64,000 bases of DNA from Onthophagus taurus (taxonomy: Eukaryota > Arthropoda > Insecta > Coleoptera > Scarabaeidae). Location: contig NC_091966.1 in assembly GCF_036711975.1 (NCBI RefSeq), forward strand, positions 9,679,501 through 9,743,500. The letters run 5' to 3'. The translations under genes were made by a program, and so were the position numbers. This document shows positions 1 through 11,789 of this stretch, piece by piece; the stretch's first letter is position 1, and the number at the start of each line of letters is the position of its first letter. A model generated the notes under the pieces. The model did no database searches and was not told where the DNA came from. It worked only from the letters and a program-made list of their open reading frames with translations.

Positions 1-244
1 AGCATGCTTGTCCTTTAAAGCAGCATCGTCTTGGAATCCAATTATTTTCAACTGTAGGGTTGCTCTTGAAAACATCTGGTCCATATATCATTGGGCATAA
101 ATGAAAAACAGTTGCATACCGTTCTCAATTTTTTTAAAGATTTTCGCCAATATTTTCGGAAAAAATGACAATCTTTCTTGAAAAACTCTTTACTTCTGAA
201 AGTAGTTCGAACACAAATTTACCTTCGTCTTGTAGTTTAAGCCA

Positions 245-700
245 ATGTTGGCGCATCACTAGACCTTAAGGCCGGCGTTCAGAAAACATGAGGGGCTCTT
301 GAACTGAACATTTTCAACGCTTGTGTTAAATCAGTTCTGCTGTATGGATGCAAAACCTGGCTCGTTACTGAAGACATAAAAAGCAAGCTACAGGTATTCG
401 TTAACAATTGCCTGCGGTACATATTACAAAAATTCGGCCACGAGTTATTTCATATGACGAATTATGGGAAATTACTGATCAGTCTAGTGCAAACGAAGAA
501 ATAAAACGGCGAAAGTACGGTCGGGAGTGAGACATAAATGAGTCTGGTCATAGAGTCCTAGAATGGAACCCTCTTGGGGGGAGATCAATTGAAAAAGAAA
601 CCAACAAAATATCAATTCCACAAATGAGAAGTATATGGTTCACCAAGATCGCCATCATACCGCTGATGACAAGGCAATAGTAGTAGTAGTAGCTGTATTT
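245..700 (+). mobile_element. LINE 3' fragment (reverse transcriptase C-terminal end)
   Basis: The plus strand encodes a decayed stretch typical of the region after the reverse transcriptase domain of insect non-LTR elements: the sequence around 320-400 reads NACVKSVLLYGCKTWLVTED and is followed by an LQVFVNNCLRYIL-like stretch. The frame is then interrupted by stops. The fragment ends in a short TAG microsatellite at about 680-695, a typical LINE 3' tail. It is 5'-truncated and dead. The clade is uncertain (RTE- or CR1-like). Confidence 0.7.
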
Positions 701-1560
701 TAAAGTTTAAACGATTGAAGTGCCTAAAAATAACAGTAACAAAAATGCGTCCGTGTATTCTTTATATTGAGGAGGAAGTCTAAATTCTCACTTACTGCTT
801 TTTGATCACTTGAAAGAAACTTTTTGATGTCTTCTGATACTGCAAAAATCTTGCACCAAGCATTTACATAGCCATCTTCAATTATTGTGAAGAAGTATAT
901 GATCAAACTGAGCGTCAGTTTCTTCAAGTAATGATTCGCCATTGGCACATTGAATAATACACTGATATGATGCACTGATATGATCATATTTTCATTGTTT
1001 ATTGGCTTACGGTTGAGTCATGGAATCAAGCCTTTCCTACATCCAAGTATTGCTGGTGACTCGTTTATTGTAATAAATAACTTTCTTCATGTTCAAACCA
1101 GCTTGGTTGAAACACACAGTGTACAAATCTATTCCTGTAGCAGTTTCTGACATAGGCAAAGTAGTTAGTAGTTTTTGAAGAAATTCTGTCGAAACAAAAG
1201 CTGTAACTGAAATACCGCAATATTTGCCCAAAGTCAAAGCATAGCAATTAACGAAGTTAAGGTCAAGATAAAGTATCATAATTTTCATAAGGTACAGATG
1301 TTATGCCTAAGTTGAAGTGTGCTTGTGATGATTGTCAGCGACACAGTTGAAAATGTTTAATGGCTCTACAAATCTTCAGCTACACCCTGAGCTTTACTGT
1401 CACATGTGGTTGAATTGGTAATGAGATTGAAAAGCAATATTATTTTAAAGAAATATCATAATACTATGATATTTTGAAATATCATATTTAAATAACTGGT
1501 GTAATTTATTTTTGTTGGGTTGGCAATATCAATCAACTTATTTACCAAATGGTTGGGTAT
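701..1560. other. Unassigned sequence with two short minus-strand open frames
   Basis: Two open stretches lie on the minus strand at 1,037-1,288 (83 codons) and 724-987 (87 codons), separated by about 50 bp that could be an intron. Neither has a signature I recognise. They could be fragments of a gene or of a decayed transposon next to the LINE tail. I see no convincing start, splice pair or polyadenylation context, so no gene is called. Confidence 0.3.
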
Positions 1561-1601
1561 ATGTAGGGGGGTACAGAACAGCTGTTGCATCATCTACGTT
1601 G

Positions 1602-2102
1602 TATAAAAAGGAACAAGCAATAGAAGGCTCCCCGCGACGAACATACAATCGCCGGAGTCTTACAACATACCGCATATAAAAAATAACATTTGACAGTCAA
1701 TCGGTAAGCGATTGTTTTTCATCGTCGTTGCTTTGTCACTACCTTCGCGCCGTCGTACTGTGATCTCTTTTATTCTCCCTTAAACGTCTCCAACACGTTT
1801 ACGCTCACGTTCGTTTTCGCCCGTTTTATTTCGCGGCCCCCCTTTCCAGTTCTTAGTTTTACCGCGATTTCGGGGGGACCCTTTTAATGAGATCGAATCG
1901 GTTTCCTCGATTGTTGTTTGTTTTTCTCCATCAAATCGTTTTTAGGTTATAAAACGCTCTCGCTTCAACAATGAGCAACACCTCCACACCATCAACCAAT
2001 TCTACAAACAGCAACCCACGGTCTGTTATGTCTAACATCAATTGAACGAAAATTTAATGTATCCTAGAGGACACCACCACGTTCTTTTTTATACAATCAA
2101 CA
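1602..2102 (+). promoter_or_regulatory. Putative promoter and 5' leader of TSC1
   Basis: A TATAAAAA stretch occurs at 1,602-1,609, followed by a locally GC-richer, T/C-rich segment at about 1,690-1,900. That is a sharp contrast with the AT-rich surroundings and resembles a promoter/5' UTR. The TSC1 start codon follows at 2,103. The transcription start site cannot be fixed from sequence alone. The leader contains a 24-codon upstream ORF (listed separately). Confidence 0.45.
1971..2045 (+). CDS. Upstream ORF in the TSC1 leader
   Basis: An ATG at 1,971 opens a 24-codon frame that ends in TGA at 2,043-2,045, 57 bp before the TSC1 start codon. The peptide is rich in Ser, Thr, Asn and Pro (it begins MSNTSTPSTNSTNSNPRS). 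It has no GT donor that would join it in frame to the hamartin exons. If the leader is transcribed as proposed, it is a candidate uORF that could lower TSC1 translation. This is inference; a chance ATG is the alternative. Confidence 0.35.
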   Translation: MSNTSTPSTNSTNSNPRSVMSNIN

Positions 2103-5100
2103 ATGGTCGACTTAATGCAGAATTTGGAATCGAACGATCCCAAACTGGTGGAAGATTCCAAGAGGTTATTACACGAACAGTTTAGTTCAGGTATTTGTTT
2201 TTATTTATAATATTTTAATTACATTTTAAGCTAAAGTTACTTATATGAAAAAGAGAAAGAATTTTTTTTTGAAAATCTTGTTTTATTTTTAAGGTTAACT
2301 TATTTAATTACTACCTTATTATTTTGGAGATAAGCCTATTAATTGATAAGTATGCATTTTAATTAAAATGTTTTTGTATCTATAAAAAAATTAAGTAACT
2401 TTTATAATACCAGTGAGTCTATAGCTAAATATAATAGGATTGAACAAAACATGCTGTAAATTCTATTCTATCACTATAATTTATCATAAATTAAACTAAC
2501 ATAAGGAATTTGTAAACATTGTTTATAAAGTATTGTTTATAGAGTTATTCAAGGATCATAGATATGGTATGATCTTGTATTGGTGATTAAATTATTATAC
2601 TTCCCAAGAAAGCAAACTTATATTTAATTTCTAGATGAATCTTTTTGCATTTTTTTACATTATGCTAACTCTATATATATAAATGGAGAGCTCTACAATC
2701 ACCACTTCTGTTATTTCCTAACAACGTTTTTTTTCAACTTTCAGAATATATTTTCTTCCAAAATATGCTTCTTCCCAAAACAACACTGCTGAAAATGATT
2801 CCATTTATGCTTGTGATTTTATAACAAGTTTTTTAGTAGTACTAGCACACAGAATATACATAATTCATTACAGACTTCGCCTTTTTTTTGTATCTAGCAA
2901 TACTTAAAACTTTTTGGCACATTGTTAAGTCTATTTCCTTTTTATTACATATATTTGCAAACAACCTGCCATACTATTCCGGCTTACATCATCTTGGTTT
3001 CACTAATGCTGTAGCATCAAGCTGTCTGTATTTGGCCCTTAAATACAGGGAAATTCCCCTAACTCAAATCACTAAGGGAGTGGAAGAAAACTTCGACTTA
3101 AGAACAAAAAAGTCTTCTATTAAATGTATGGATTTATAAACATTATTATCTGGAACATTCTCTCTTGATAATAAAAAAAGGTTTCAAGCTTTCTAAGAGA
3201 GGAATATGCATTTCATATTCAATTTCAATTCATTTCATTTTCAAGATTATCATCACCTTCACCTGATTCTGAAACAATAAGAACTATTAGATTTCTTAAA
3301 AATTACCGTTTTGATCTGGAATTGAAGTTCTCATAGCACTATCTACAATATCTTAGTTGGAGTCTCCATTGTATGGATACATACCATCATTGATATTCAA
3401 ATAATCATCAAATGAACACTGTATATCTGCAGTGATTTCATATAAAAACATTTCAGATGAGGCAAAAAGATCTTCTTCCTCCCATTTGTCTTTTTGTAGC
3501 ATTTCATCGTTTTTAAAAACTCTACCTTCTTGAAGCAAGTCTGCATTGTTCGTTCTTTTATACCTAACTTCCATATTGTGTTTAAGTCTTTAATTGCGTC
3601 AAGTAAAGTTATTGTAGAATTAGCAGCATTCATATTGATTAATAGTTTCATTAAAATTTTTAAACCTGTTGATGAAGTTACTAAGAAGTTGTTTGAGCCT
3701 TAAACAAATTATATGATGAAATGATTGTTTCTTACACAAATAGAAACGACAAAATAGAACTGCTATAAGTTCAAGGTAATCATGTTACCCTTGCTATTTA
3801 CAACTTTATGACTGATTTGAAAAAAATTAATTTGTTTATATTGAACTACAGGTTGTAAAACCAATCATTGATTCATTTATGTTAAGAATCACTTTTTAAA
3901 GAAAATACATTTTAGAACCTTGTTTTGTCCAAAAATATTAAAAAGTACGAAATTTCTGAAAGTCATTATTTTAATTTAGAATTTTGCTCAAATTATATTG
4001 AGCAGTACAATGGCGAAAAAGATGATCTACAAACCAGAGGTAAATCTACAAAGTAGATAAGTGACGGGATTCTTGAAGCTGCTAATTACATTTCAGTATA
4101 TGAAGACATACACAGTAGTCTATAATTAAATGTATTAGGAAAATTGTATTGGTATATCATAGATACCTAGATGGTTGCGAAGCAGCTATTAATACAGTTT
4201 ACACTTTTAGCCATGCTAGTGCATAACATTCGATGATTATATTCCATGGAGTCCGAAAATGACTAATTTTGATGAAAATTGTTGCATATAGAGAAAAATG
4301 CTTGTGCAACTATGGAGTTTATTAGTTATAGAGCAAAAAATTTCCTCTAGATTCCACATGAACTGGGAGTTTTTTCTGTATCTTATAAGAAAGTTATTAT
4401 CTCGAAAGTGATTTAATGCGGTTCAAAAGCTCCCTGATAAGGCTGTTTTTACAAAAAGAAATGGTTTTAAAAGATTGTTAAAGCGTCGTTTTTGGACGAC
4501 ACCAATTAATATTGACCTGACAAAACCCTGATTTAGATAGCCTAAAGTGTGTTCTTCTCAAATTACTAAAGCTTTTGTTTGAATTAGGTATAATATATAG
4601 CGACTCTACACGGACTGGAAGGTTAATAAATTTCAGGTGTATTTTGTACATGGCGACTTTTTTTATTTTTTTCCGCTATTGATATCAAGATATTGACAAA
4701 CCCCAGTTTTAGATAAAGAAAAGATCAAGCTTTTTAGTGATGTATTTAATATTCCACTATCACTAAAGAATGAAGATATGGATATGGATACTCTCTTTAA
4801 TAATAATGTAACTTAATGTTTTATTTGTTTTGCAATTGATGTTTAAAAACGTGACAAAGACAGAATCAGTAAATTCCCCAGCGGATTTTTAGATAGAAGA
4901 TATTCTTAAGATTAATATAATTTTAATACCAAGGTATTGACATTGGTGTCAATCTAAGAAATAACTGGATAACATTTCTGGACAAGATTATATTTGTAAC
5001 GCTGAACACTGTGTGTCTATTCTATTTTCGTGTGTTTTGATAAGTTTGTGACTGATGTTGAGAAAATTTTGCTGAGTCTGTCTTGTTAGGGCATACTTGC

Positions 5101-8100
5101 TCTAAAAAGCATTTGCAAAAGAATTTCCATTTTCTGAATAAACAGGAAAGCATTATCTACCTATACTATTATTATTTTATTACTACTATATTTTTTTCTA
5201 GAAAAGCTAAAATAAAAACTACTTCTACATTAAAAATTATATCCAGTATTAATACAGATATAAGACAACAAAATTTTTAATTGTATTTTGTTTAATTTTT
5301 ATATAAATTATGTTTATTATTAATATTTATAGTAAAAGAGCCATGGTTAGTGTACGGTTTGTACGATTTTTACCTCCAATCAAATTCGACTCGTTTAATA
5401 GAAGTATTGGTAGACTTGAAGGAGCCGCATCACACTTTTCTATTTGATAAGTGAGTGTGTTGTGTTCAGTACGAACAATCTCTAACAAATCTCTCTCTAC
5501 CTACCTGTCTGATTGAAGGCTAACAGAATCATTAAAAGGGACGAAAGACAGCATTAAGTTTCAAGGATTAACGTTGCTTGGTCATGTAGTTCGTAGCCGA
5601 CCCACTTGGATATATAAAATAACGCAGCACTCCTTAATGAAAGATTTATTGAGATTATTAAAGGTAAGTTTAGTTTATTAAAGTCTCAAAATATGGAAAA
5701 ATGAGTAATTTGATTACTTAAATATTGTTTTAGACTGAACCGGATATACTGATCCTATTAAGCGCCCTGATGCCGTTAATTGTACTTTTACCAATAGTTC
5801 CATCTTTAATGGGAGATTACTTGCGAGAAGTGTTTGATGTATTTTGGTAAAAAGGAAATGAAATAGATTCATTTATTAGAACTATCTAATCGTATTTTTT
5901 TCATATTTTTAGTCGATTAGCAGGATTAAATTTTACTGAATCAGCAAAATTAATAGAGGATCAAATGGTTCATATGCAAGTAGCTCTATACGCTCTCTTC
6001 CTTCGACTGTATGGGATGTATCCTTGCAATTTCTTGGCGTACCTGAGGGATCAACATCGTAATAAAAGCTTAACACCTATATTTACACATACTATAAAGG
6101 TAAGTCTTCAAATAAAAATAAATTCTGAACTAAAACACCATTTTCGCTCCTTTAATGTGAATATAGACGGGGGGACGCAAATGAACCAAAAGAGGTGGCG
6201 CAATGAGAATGAGTCTCGTTAAGTCTCCAGCTTATTTCAAAACACAAATATTATTTTAACAGTTCTGGTCGAACGTGATTAATTAAATTCTTATAGGCTA
6301 TTTTCAATAAACTTGCGTATTTCTAAATCGATTTTTTTTGTAGCCCATGTTAGATACGGTAAGAATGCATCCACATCTTGTAACAACATCTAAACAAACA
6401 GAAACATCAATAGAAAGGTAATACAAGATTATAAATTTAAGATGAAATAAGATAACTTCAAAAAAATCTTTTTAGATGGAAAACAATGGGAGCTGAAGAT
6501 GTTATAATAGAGTGTGAAAAATTTTCTTTGGATTTACCAGATAGATGTTCCCATGAAAGTTGTTTTATGTCATCGTTTAGATCCAGATCAAGTACTAATT
6601 CAGCTACTCATGGTATGTTTGATATTTTTGTATAATTTTTTTTTTAATTCTTTTGATTGTAGAATCATCAAATCAATTGCAGATGTTAAGAAATATTAAC
6701 TCGAATCAATCGATAAGTGATAACAACTTCTTTAGTCCAAGTATGATTTTGCATTGTTCTACACCTCCAGTTACTGAAATTCCTATTCCATTTTCACAGG
6801 TAAACAAATTATTTTAAATAATTCATATTTGTATCATCTTTAAATAATTTAAAATAGTATATAATGGAGGCAGTAGCATTATTATTGAAAATTTTGTATT
6901 AACAAAACATTAATTTTATAGAATATTCCAACGACAATAATTTCGTCAATATCCCATATGTCACAAGAAAGTTCTTCGCCTCCTGAAGCTGCGATTGAAG
7001 CTACGCCTGAAACCACTCCTATAAGAGTACGTTTATTAACGCACATTTTTTATTATTATGTTTCAATTATAAATAACGTATATATTTTGTTGTTATAAAT
7101 ATACTTAAAGGATACCAGAGTGGGGCATAGAACACATCCACAAAATCCATTGACAATAATATCACACACATTTACACAAAAAACAAAACTTCCTACTTCT
7201 TCTGGCCACAACACCCCTGCAAATTCGCAACCGTCATCACCAATGAGAAAGGAAGGCGCTCAGTTTAATTTTGACAAACACTCTTCTGCGTTTGGTCTAC
7301 CAAGAAGAGATCAACTAATTGGAAATCGTTTACAAAAACTCGTTCAAGAACGTCAAGCTGGAACTGTTGATTTGGAATTACGTCGTCTTCCTCCAACAAG
7401 TCCGGTTAAAATACCGTTAGAAAGTCACAATTTCAATACAATATCCAGCATGGAATCTGCTCCGTTTAGTCAAGAGGATGAGGAGGTATCTCAGATTGTT
7501 AGGGATGGGGGTTCTAATGATTATCCAGGATGGAGACAATGTGATAGTGTTGTTCATGAAGTTGAAGAAAGAGGTAAATTAATTTCAAAATATTTAAAAA
7601 AATTAATTAATAAAAATAATTTTAGCTGATGAAAACCTTGATAATAATTGTGAGCAAGAACATGGATCTCCATGTACTGAAGGTGGATTACATATGCCTA
7701 ACTCAAAATCAATTAATGATTTTACAAAACGTATTCAACGTCTTCGTTACAGCAGTCAATGTGCTGATGATGCTGAAAAATATGAATTATCAACAGGAAG
7801 TAGTCCTGGAAATGGTATGTTTTTCTACAAAAATAGTAGAAACACTGAAATACTTTTATTTTGTAGCGGTTTCATATCCAAACAATCAAGTGAGAAGAAC
7901 CAATTCTTGTCCAGAAATGAAAAAGAGTCCTGTTGTGCCTGCAAATAAGGATAATATCAATAAAACTTTAATAGAAACGGACGAAGACACCAATGGGGAT
8001 TATCAGGATGGAAAACCTTCGTTATCAAATGGTTTGGATGTAGACAATGACAAATTAAAGAATAAAGTTACATCAGAAACTCAAACGGAATCCATTTGGC

Positions 8101-11100
8101 CTATGCCTTATGAACATTTATTTTTGAGTATATTTCCCACATTGGAAAGTAACGAAATCAAGGCTAGTCCTGGTACACTTATTACAAGACATGATAGGCC
8201 AAATTCTTGTAATACTTATGATATTACTGATAGGTAAATTAAACATTTGTTTATTTTATGAAACATTCATGACTTGGTGTTCCTTGTAGATATAATGATA
8301 TTTGTATAAAAACTTATGAGAAAGAATCATTAGAATACTTCAAGAACCAAATAGAACTATTAAAACAACAGCTTCACTTTGAAAAACATCGTCGTGAAAT
8401 GCACGCTTGTAAAAATAGAAGATTATTAGCGGATGCAAAGAATACAAGAGCTTTAGAGGAACATAAAGCAGCTTTGGTAAAAATTTAATTTGATCTTTTA
8501 TAGCAATAAATCTGTTTATTTAATTCTTTTATGTTTAATAGAAAGACCAAGTTCAAATAAAACAAAAAGATATTGATAATTTAACGGAAGAAATGGAAGA
8601 TTTGAAACGAAAACACATTAGTAAAGAAAAGGACGCGCAGTATAACGTGACTTTTTGGGAACAAAAGGTTCTATCAAGTAGAGAATTACTTATTACATAT
8701 ATAGAAATGCTATAAATTCCTTTATTAATTAAATTTATATTTGTAGTTTAAATCTTTATCACTTGTACATTCTAAACTGAAGGAAGAACATGAAGAATTA
8801 GAGAAAAAATTAATTTCAACAAAAGATCAATTGATTGCGATCGATTTAAAATGGCAAAGCGCAGAATCTGATTTAATTAGTACAATGACTGAAGTAAAAG
8901 TAAATAAATCCATATTAAAATTAATTTTCTTCAAACGTTATTAAAACTTGCAAATGAAAGTGAACTTCAATAGAAATGATATTTGAAAGAAAAATTTAAT
9001 AATGATTAAAATTAAATAAGTGTATGAAGAATTTTGCATGTTTGAAGAAAAATTGATGTTTTATGCTATATAAATCAATGTACTATTATTTAAACTTTTT
9101 CAAATAATTTCTTATAGATAGCTAAAGAGCAAGCAGAAGCTGGTGAAAGAGGTCGCCTTGAATTGGACCGTTTAAATCGAGAACTTCTTTTATTAGGTGA
9201 ACTACAGTTGAAATATCAAGAAAGAATGAATGACGCGGCATTATTAAAACGGTCAGATGTTGAATTGATTAAACTTACCGAAGCTTACAAATATGAAATA
9301 CAAGGTAAAAATCTTGGATAAAAGATAATTTTTATTTAAAAAAATTGTATGTTTATAGGTTATAATAATCAGTTAGAAACCAAACAAAACCAATTGGACG
9401 CTTGCAAAGCTCGAATATTGGATTTGGAACATAAGGTACAAAGACATGATGATACAACCATTAGTCATAAAAAGCAACTGAATGATGTTAAAGAGGCATG
9501 TAACACCAAAATAAAGGTAATAATCGTTTATTTGTTATAATTATAATTAAAAAAAAAATAAAAATTCGTATTCAAAGAACATATACAAATACAGGGTGTT
9601 CCAAGAGTTGTCATACTTTTTTTACACATTTCAACAGGCTATAAGTACCACTTAACTCCATTCTATAAAATAACACATTCAAAAAATAAAAATCTTTGGT
9701 AAAACATCAAAAAAATTACAAGAAATATGCAAAATTGACTTGAATACAGTTTTTTTACTCGTTTTCGAAAATATCCAACGTTGCTTGCATACATTTCTAG
9801 CATAATTTCGTCCCAGGCGCGTTCCAGAGTTGTTTTGAGCACTTTTAGGGTGGCGTATCGTGTTCCTGAGATTTTTTGCTATAAGATGAACCAAACGGAG
9901 TAATCCATCCGACGAATTTGCGATCAATAAAAATCAACGGCGCTTTCCTGGTGGCGTAGATGAAGTCACAGAAGTACGCAAATAACTGCGACCGTTGATT
10001 TTTGCAGCAGCAGTCTTCTGCTGACCCCTCTTGAGTAGTTGGCGTTAGTTATCATGGTTGCGGAACGGCTCGATATTGAAAATCTTCTTATCAATAAAGA
10101 GAACTTTTGATAAATGAGCACCAACGACCAGGCGAATCATTCGGCGAGAATTATCCAATCTTTTCAGTTTCATTGTGTGCTTGAGAAAGTGGAGACGACC
10201 GATCTTAGTTCTCAAGTGTAAAAGTCAAGTAATTCTCGCAAGTTTCTATACGATTATTATAGCTGCCATGTTTAGTTTTAAGTTCATTTACTCTAATTTG
10301 CCACATTTTTATTCACTCCTAAGTTATGTTGCAGATTTATAGATCCAGTTATTGCATTAATAAACACATGGTCCTGCATACCTCTCCTTTCCTAAATCCA
10401 TTTGTGATTCGCATAATGTTGATTTTATCACACCTTTTAAACTTATGTCAAGTTCATAAAGTTTCAATACAGTACTTAGTAGGGTTATTCCACTATAATT
10501 TGAATAATCAATCTTTATTAAATATACTTATGCAAATAATAAAACAAAGTAATTATTTGAATATTTTGTTATTTTTTATTAGGCTGTAGAATCAAAATAT
10601 CAGACACAATTGGCAATCAATCGAGCTTTAGAAGATAAAATAGTTGAATTAAGGTCGCAAATAGAAGTGACGACCAAAAAAGTGATATCGCCCGATACGA
10701 GCAGTTGTCATGAAGTGAATCCCTCATTAATGGACCAAACCAGCGCCGCGCAAGGATTGAGCACTCACTCATCGCCGCTTTCCGCATCATTAACATCATC
10801 GGATGGTAGCTCAGCTTTTACAAGCGAACCGAAGGACCTGAAGAATTTACATGTAAGTTCTTCAAACGATAAAAAATGAAAATCCTAACAAGTGTGATTT
10901 ATTATTAATGAATTAACAATAATGGTGCGGTATAACATATCTGTATAGTACAAAATTATAAATGAAAATAAAAAAGTATTGAATGGTATAAAATTAATAA
11001 TCTGATAATTATTATTATTATGATAATTGGTTAATAATTCGAACTGTTTATTATAAAAAAAATTGTGATATGTAAGCTAAGGAATACAATATCTTTATTG

Positions 11101-11320
11101 ATTTGTATATCCACAAATTAATTTGTTGCAAAAAAATTATTGTTTAGTTGTAATTTTGGGTTCTAAATTTTCAATAAAACGCAATTATTCACGTAAATTA
11201 TTTGAATTTATTCAAAAACCTTGAAAAACCAAACAATTTCGTTACAAAACATAGTTTGAAATAGATTTTGTTTCTCTATTTTAGAAAATTGTGGATCAAA
11301 AGGATGAAAACAACGAATAG
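2103..11320 (+). CDS. TSC1: Hamartin, TSC complex subunit 1
   Basis: Hamartin is the scaffold of the TSC1-TSC2-TBC1D7 complex, the Rheb GAP that restrains mTORC1 at the lysosome. I assemble 19 exons: 2103-2190, 5333-5450, 5519-5663, 5734-5846, 5913-6099, 6344-6417, 6476-6612, 6663-6799, 6922-7026, 7111-7573, 7626-7814, 7867-8233, 8290-8476, 8542-8667, 8747-8899, 9118-9304, 9359-9516, 10583-10852 and 11285-11320. All phases agree and give about 1,079 residues (human 1,164). The N-terminal helical core contains the hallmark VALYALFLRLYGMYPCNF (about residue 170) followed by DTVRMHPHLVTTSK and an RWK...DVIIECEKFSLD block. The middle is Ser/Pro-rich and probably disordered. From about residue 710 a long coiled coil follows (heptads in LKQQLHFEKHRREMHACKNR and in RLNRELLLLGELQLKYQERM), as in the family. 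The 3.1 kb first intron and the 1.07 kb intron after exon 17 hold transposon remnants. A polyadenylation signal lies at 11,611. Confidence 0.95.
2888..3139 (+). other. Unrecognised open frame in TSC1 intron 1
   Basis: An 83-codon open stretch has a moderately protein-like second half (NAVASSCLYLALKYREIPLT). The spacing loosely recalls a cyclin/TFIIB-type helix pair, but I cannot assign it. It lies in the sense direction inside the first TSC1 intron, next to a Tigger relic. It is most likely a transposon or pseudogene fragment, not a functional gene. Confidence 0.2.
3300..3740 (-). mobile_element. pogo/Tigger-type transposase C-terminal remnant
   Basis: On the minus strand, two overlapping frames together resemble the end of Tigger/jerky-type DDE transposases. 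The stretch KLLINMNAANSTITLLDAIK is followed by a W and then TMQTCFKKVEF, matching the usual 'LLDAI...W..V...TI.NCFRKAGF' pattern. It is followed by an acidic tail (EEEDLFASSEMF) and IQCSFDDYLNIND. The reading frame shifts between the two parts, so it is a dead relic. It sits antisense in TSC1 intron 1. No terminal repeats were found. Confidence 0.6.
3741..5330. other. Rest of TSC1 intron 1, no gene seen
   Basis: This is AT-rich intron sequence with short broken frames on both strands. Some of it may be the decayed body of the Tigger copy to the left, but no motif is clear enough to name. Confidence 0.4.
9592..10325 (-). mobile_element. mariner-family transposon remnant
   Basis: The left end begins with ACAGGGTGTTCCAAGAGTTG, a terminus typical of insect mariner-like elements. 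The minus strand encodes pieces of a mariner transposase. VLFIDKKIFNIEPFRNH (about 10,060-10,110) matches the first catalytic-Asp region (VLFTDEKIF in intact members). KRRLIFIDRKF and AQNNSGTRLGRNYARNVCKQR resemble the following region and the C-terminal end. Several frame changes and stops are present and the middle is missing, so the element is dead. It lies antisense in the intron between TSC1 exons 17 and 18 and is spliced out of the model. Confidence 0.75.
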
Positions 11321-11609
11321 AAACGACGCCGAAGTGAGAGCGTACATTAAAAAAAATATATATAAATAATATGGTATTGATTGATACGTGTACCTAACAA
11401 AACCGTCATTGTCGCTGGTGAACAACAATCTATGGTTTTATTTGTTCAATCAGCACAAAATTTTATATAAAAATATATGACAATTTCGATATAATATTAT
11501 TTAAGTGAACTGCAGGAGAAATTGGAAATTTGTCAAATTGATTGTTATTTCTAAAGAGACGATAAAAACAATTATTGTTACATTATCTATACTAAAAATG
11601 ATTGAAAAA

Positions 11610-11620
11610 AAATAAATAAA
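11610..11620 (+). terminator. TSC1 polyadenylation signal
   Basis: An AATAAATAAA stretch lies about 290 bp downstream of the TSC1 stop codon and just before the satellite array. It is the best candidate poly(A) signal for hamartin. Confidence 0.5.
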
Positions 11621-11789
11621 TTTTTATTAAAGTATTGGTATTTTTATTTTTAACTCAACAATCTGGGTCTCACAGACCTTACCTTTATAATACGTTAATA
11701 ATGTTAAGTTTTTCGTATTAACTTGATTTATATAATACTGATAACAATAACAAATATACCACCTAATTTTTTAATAATATAAAAAAAGT

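Noticed and set aside
6655-6690. Acceptor at 6,682 for the eighth TSC1 exon
   Set aside because: Using it gives the wrong phase and an immediate stop; the acceptor at 6,661-6,662 keeps the frame open.
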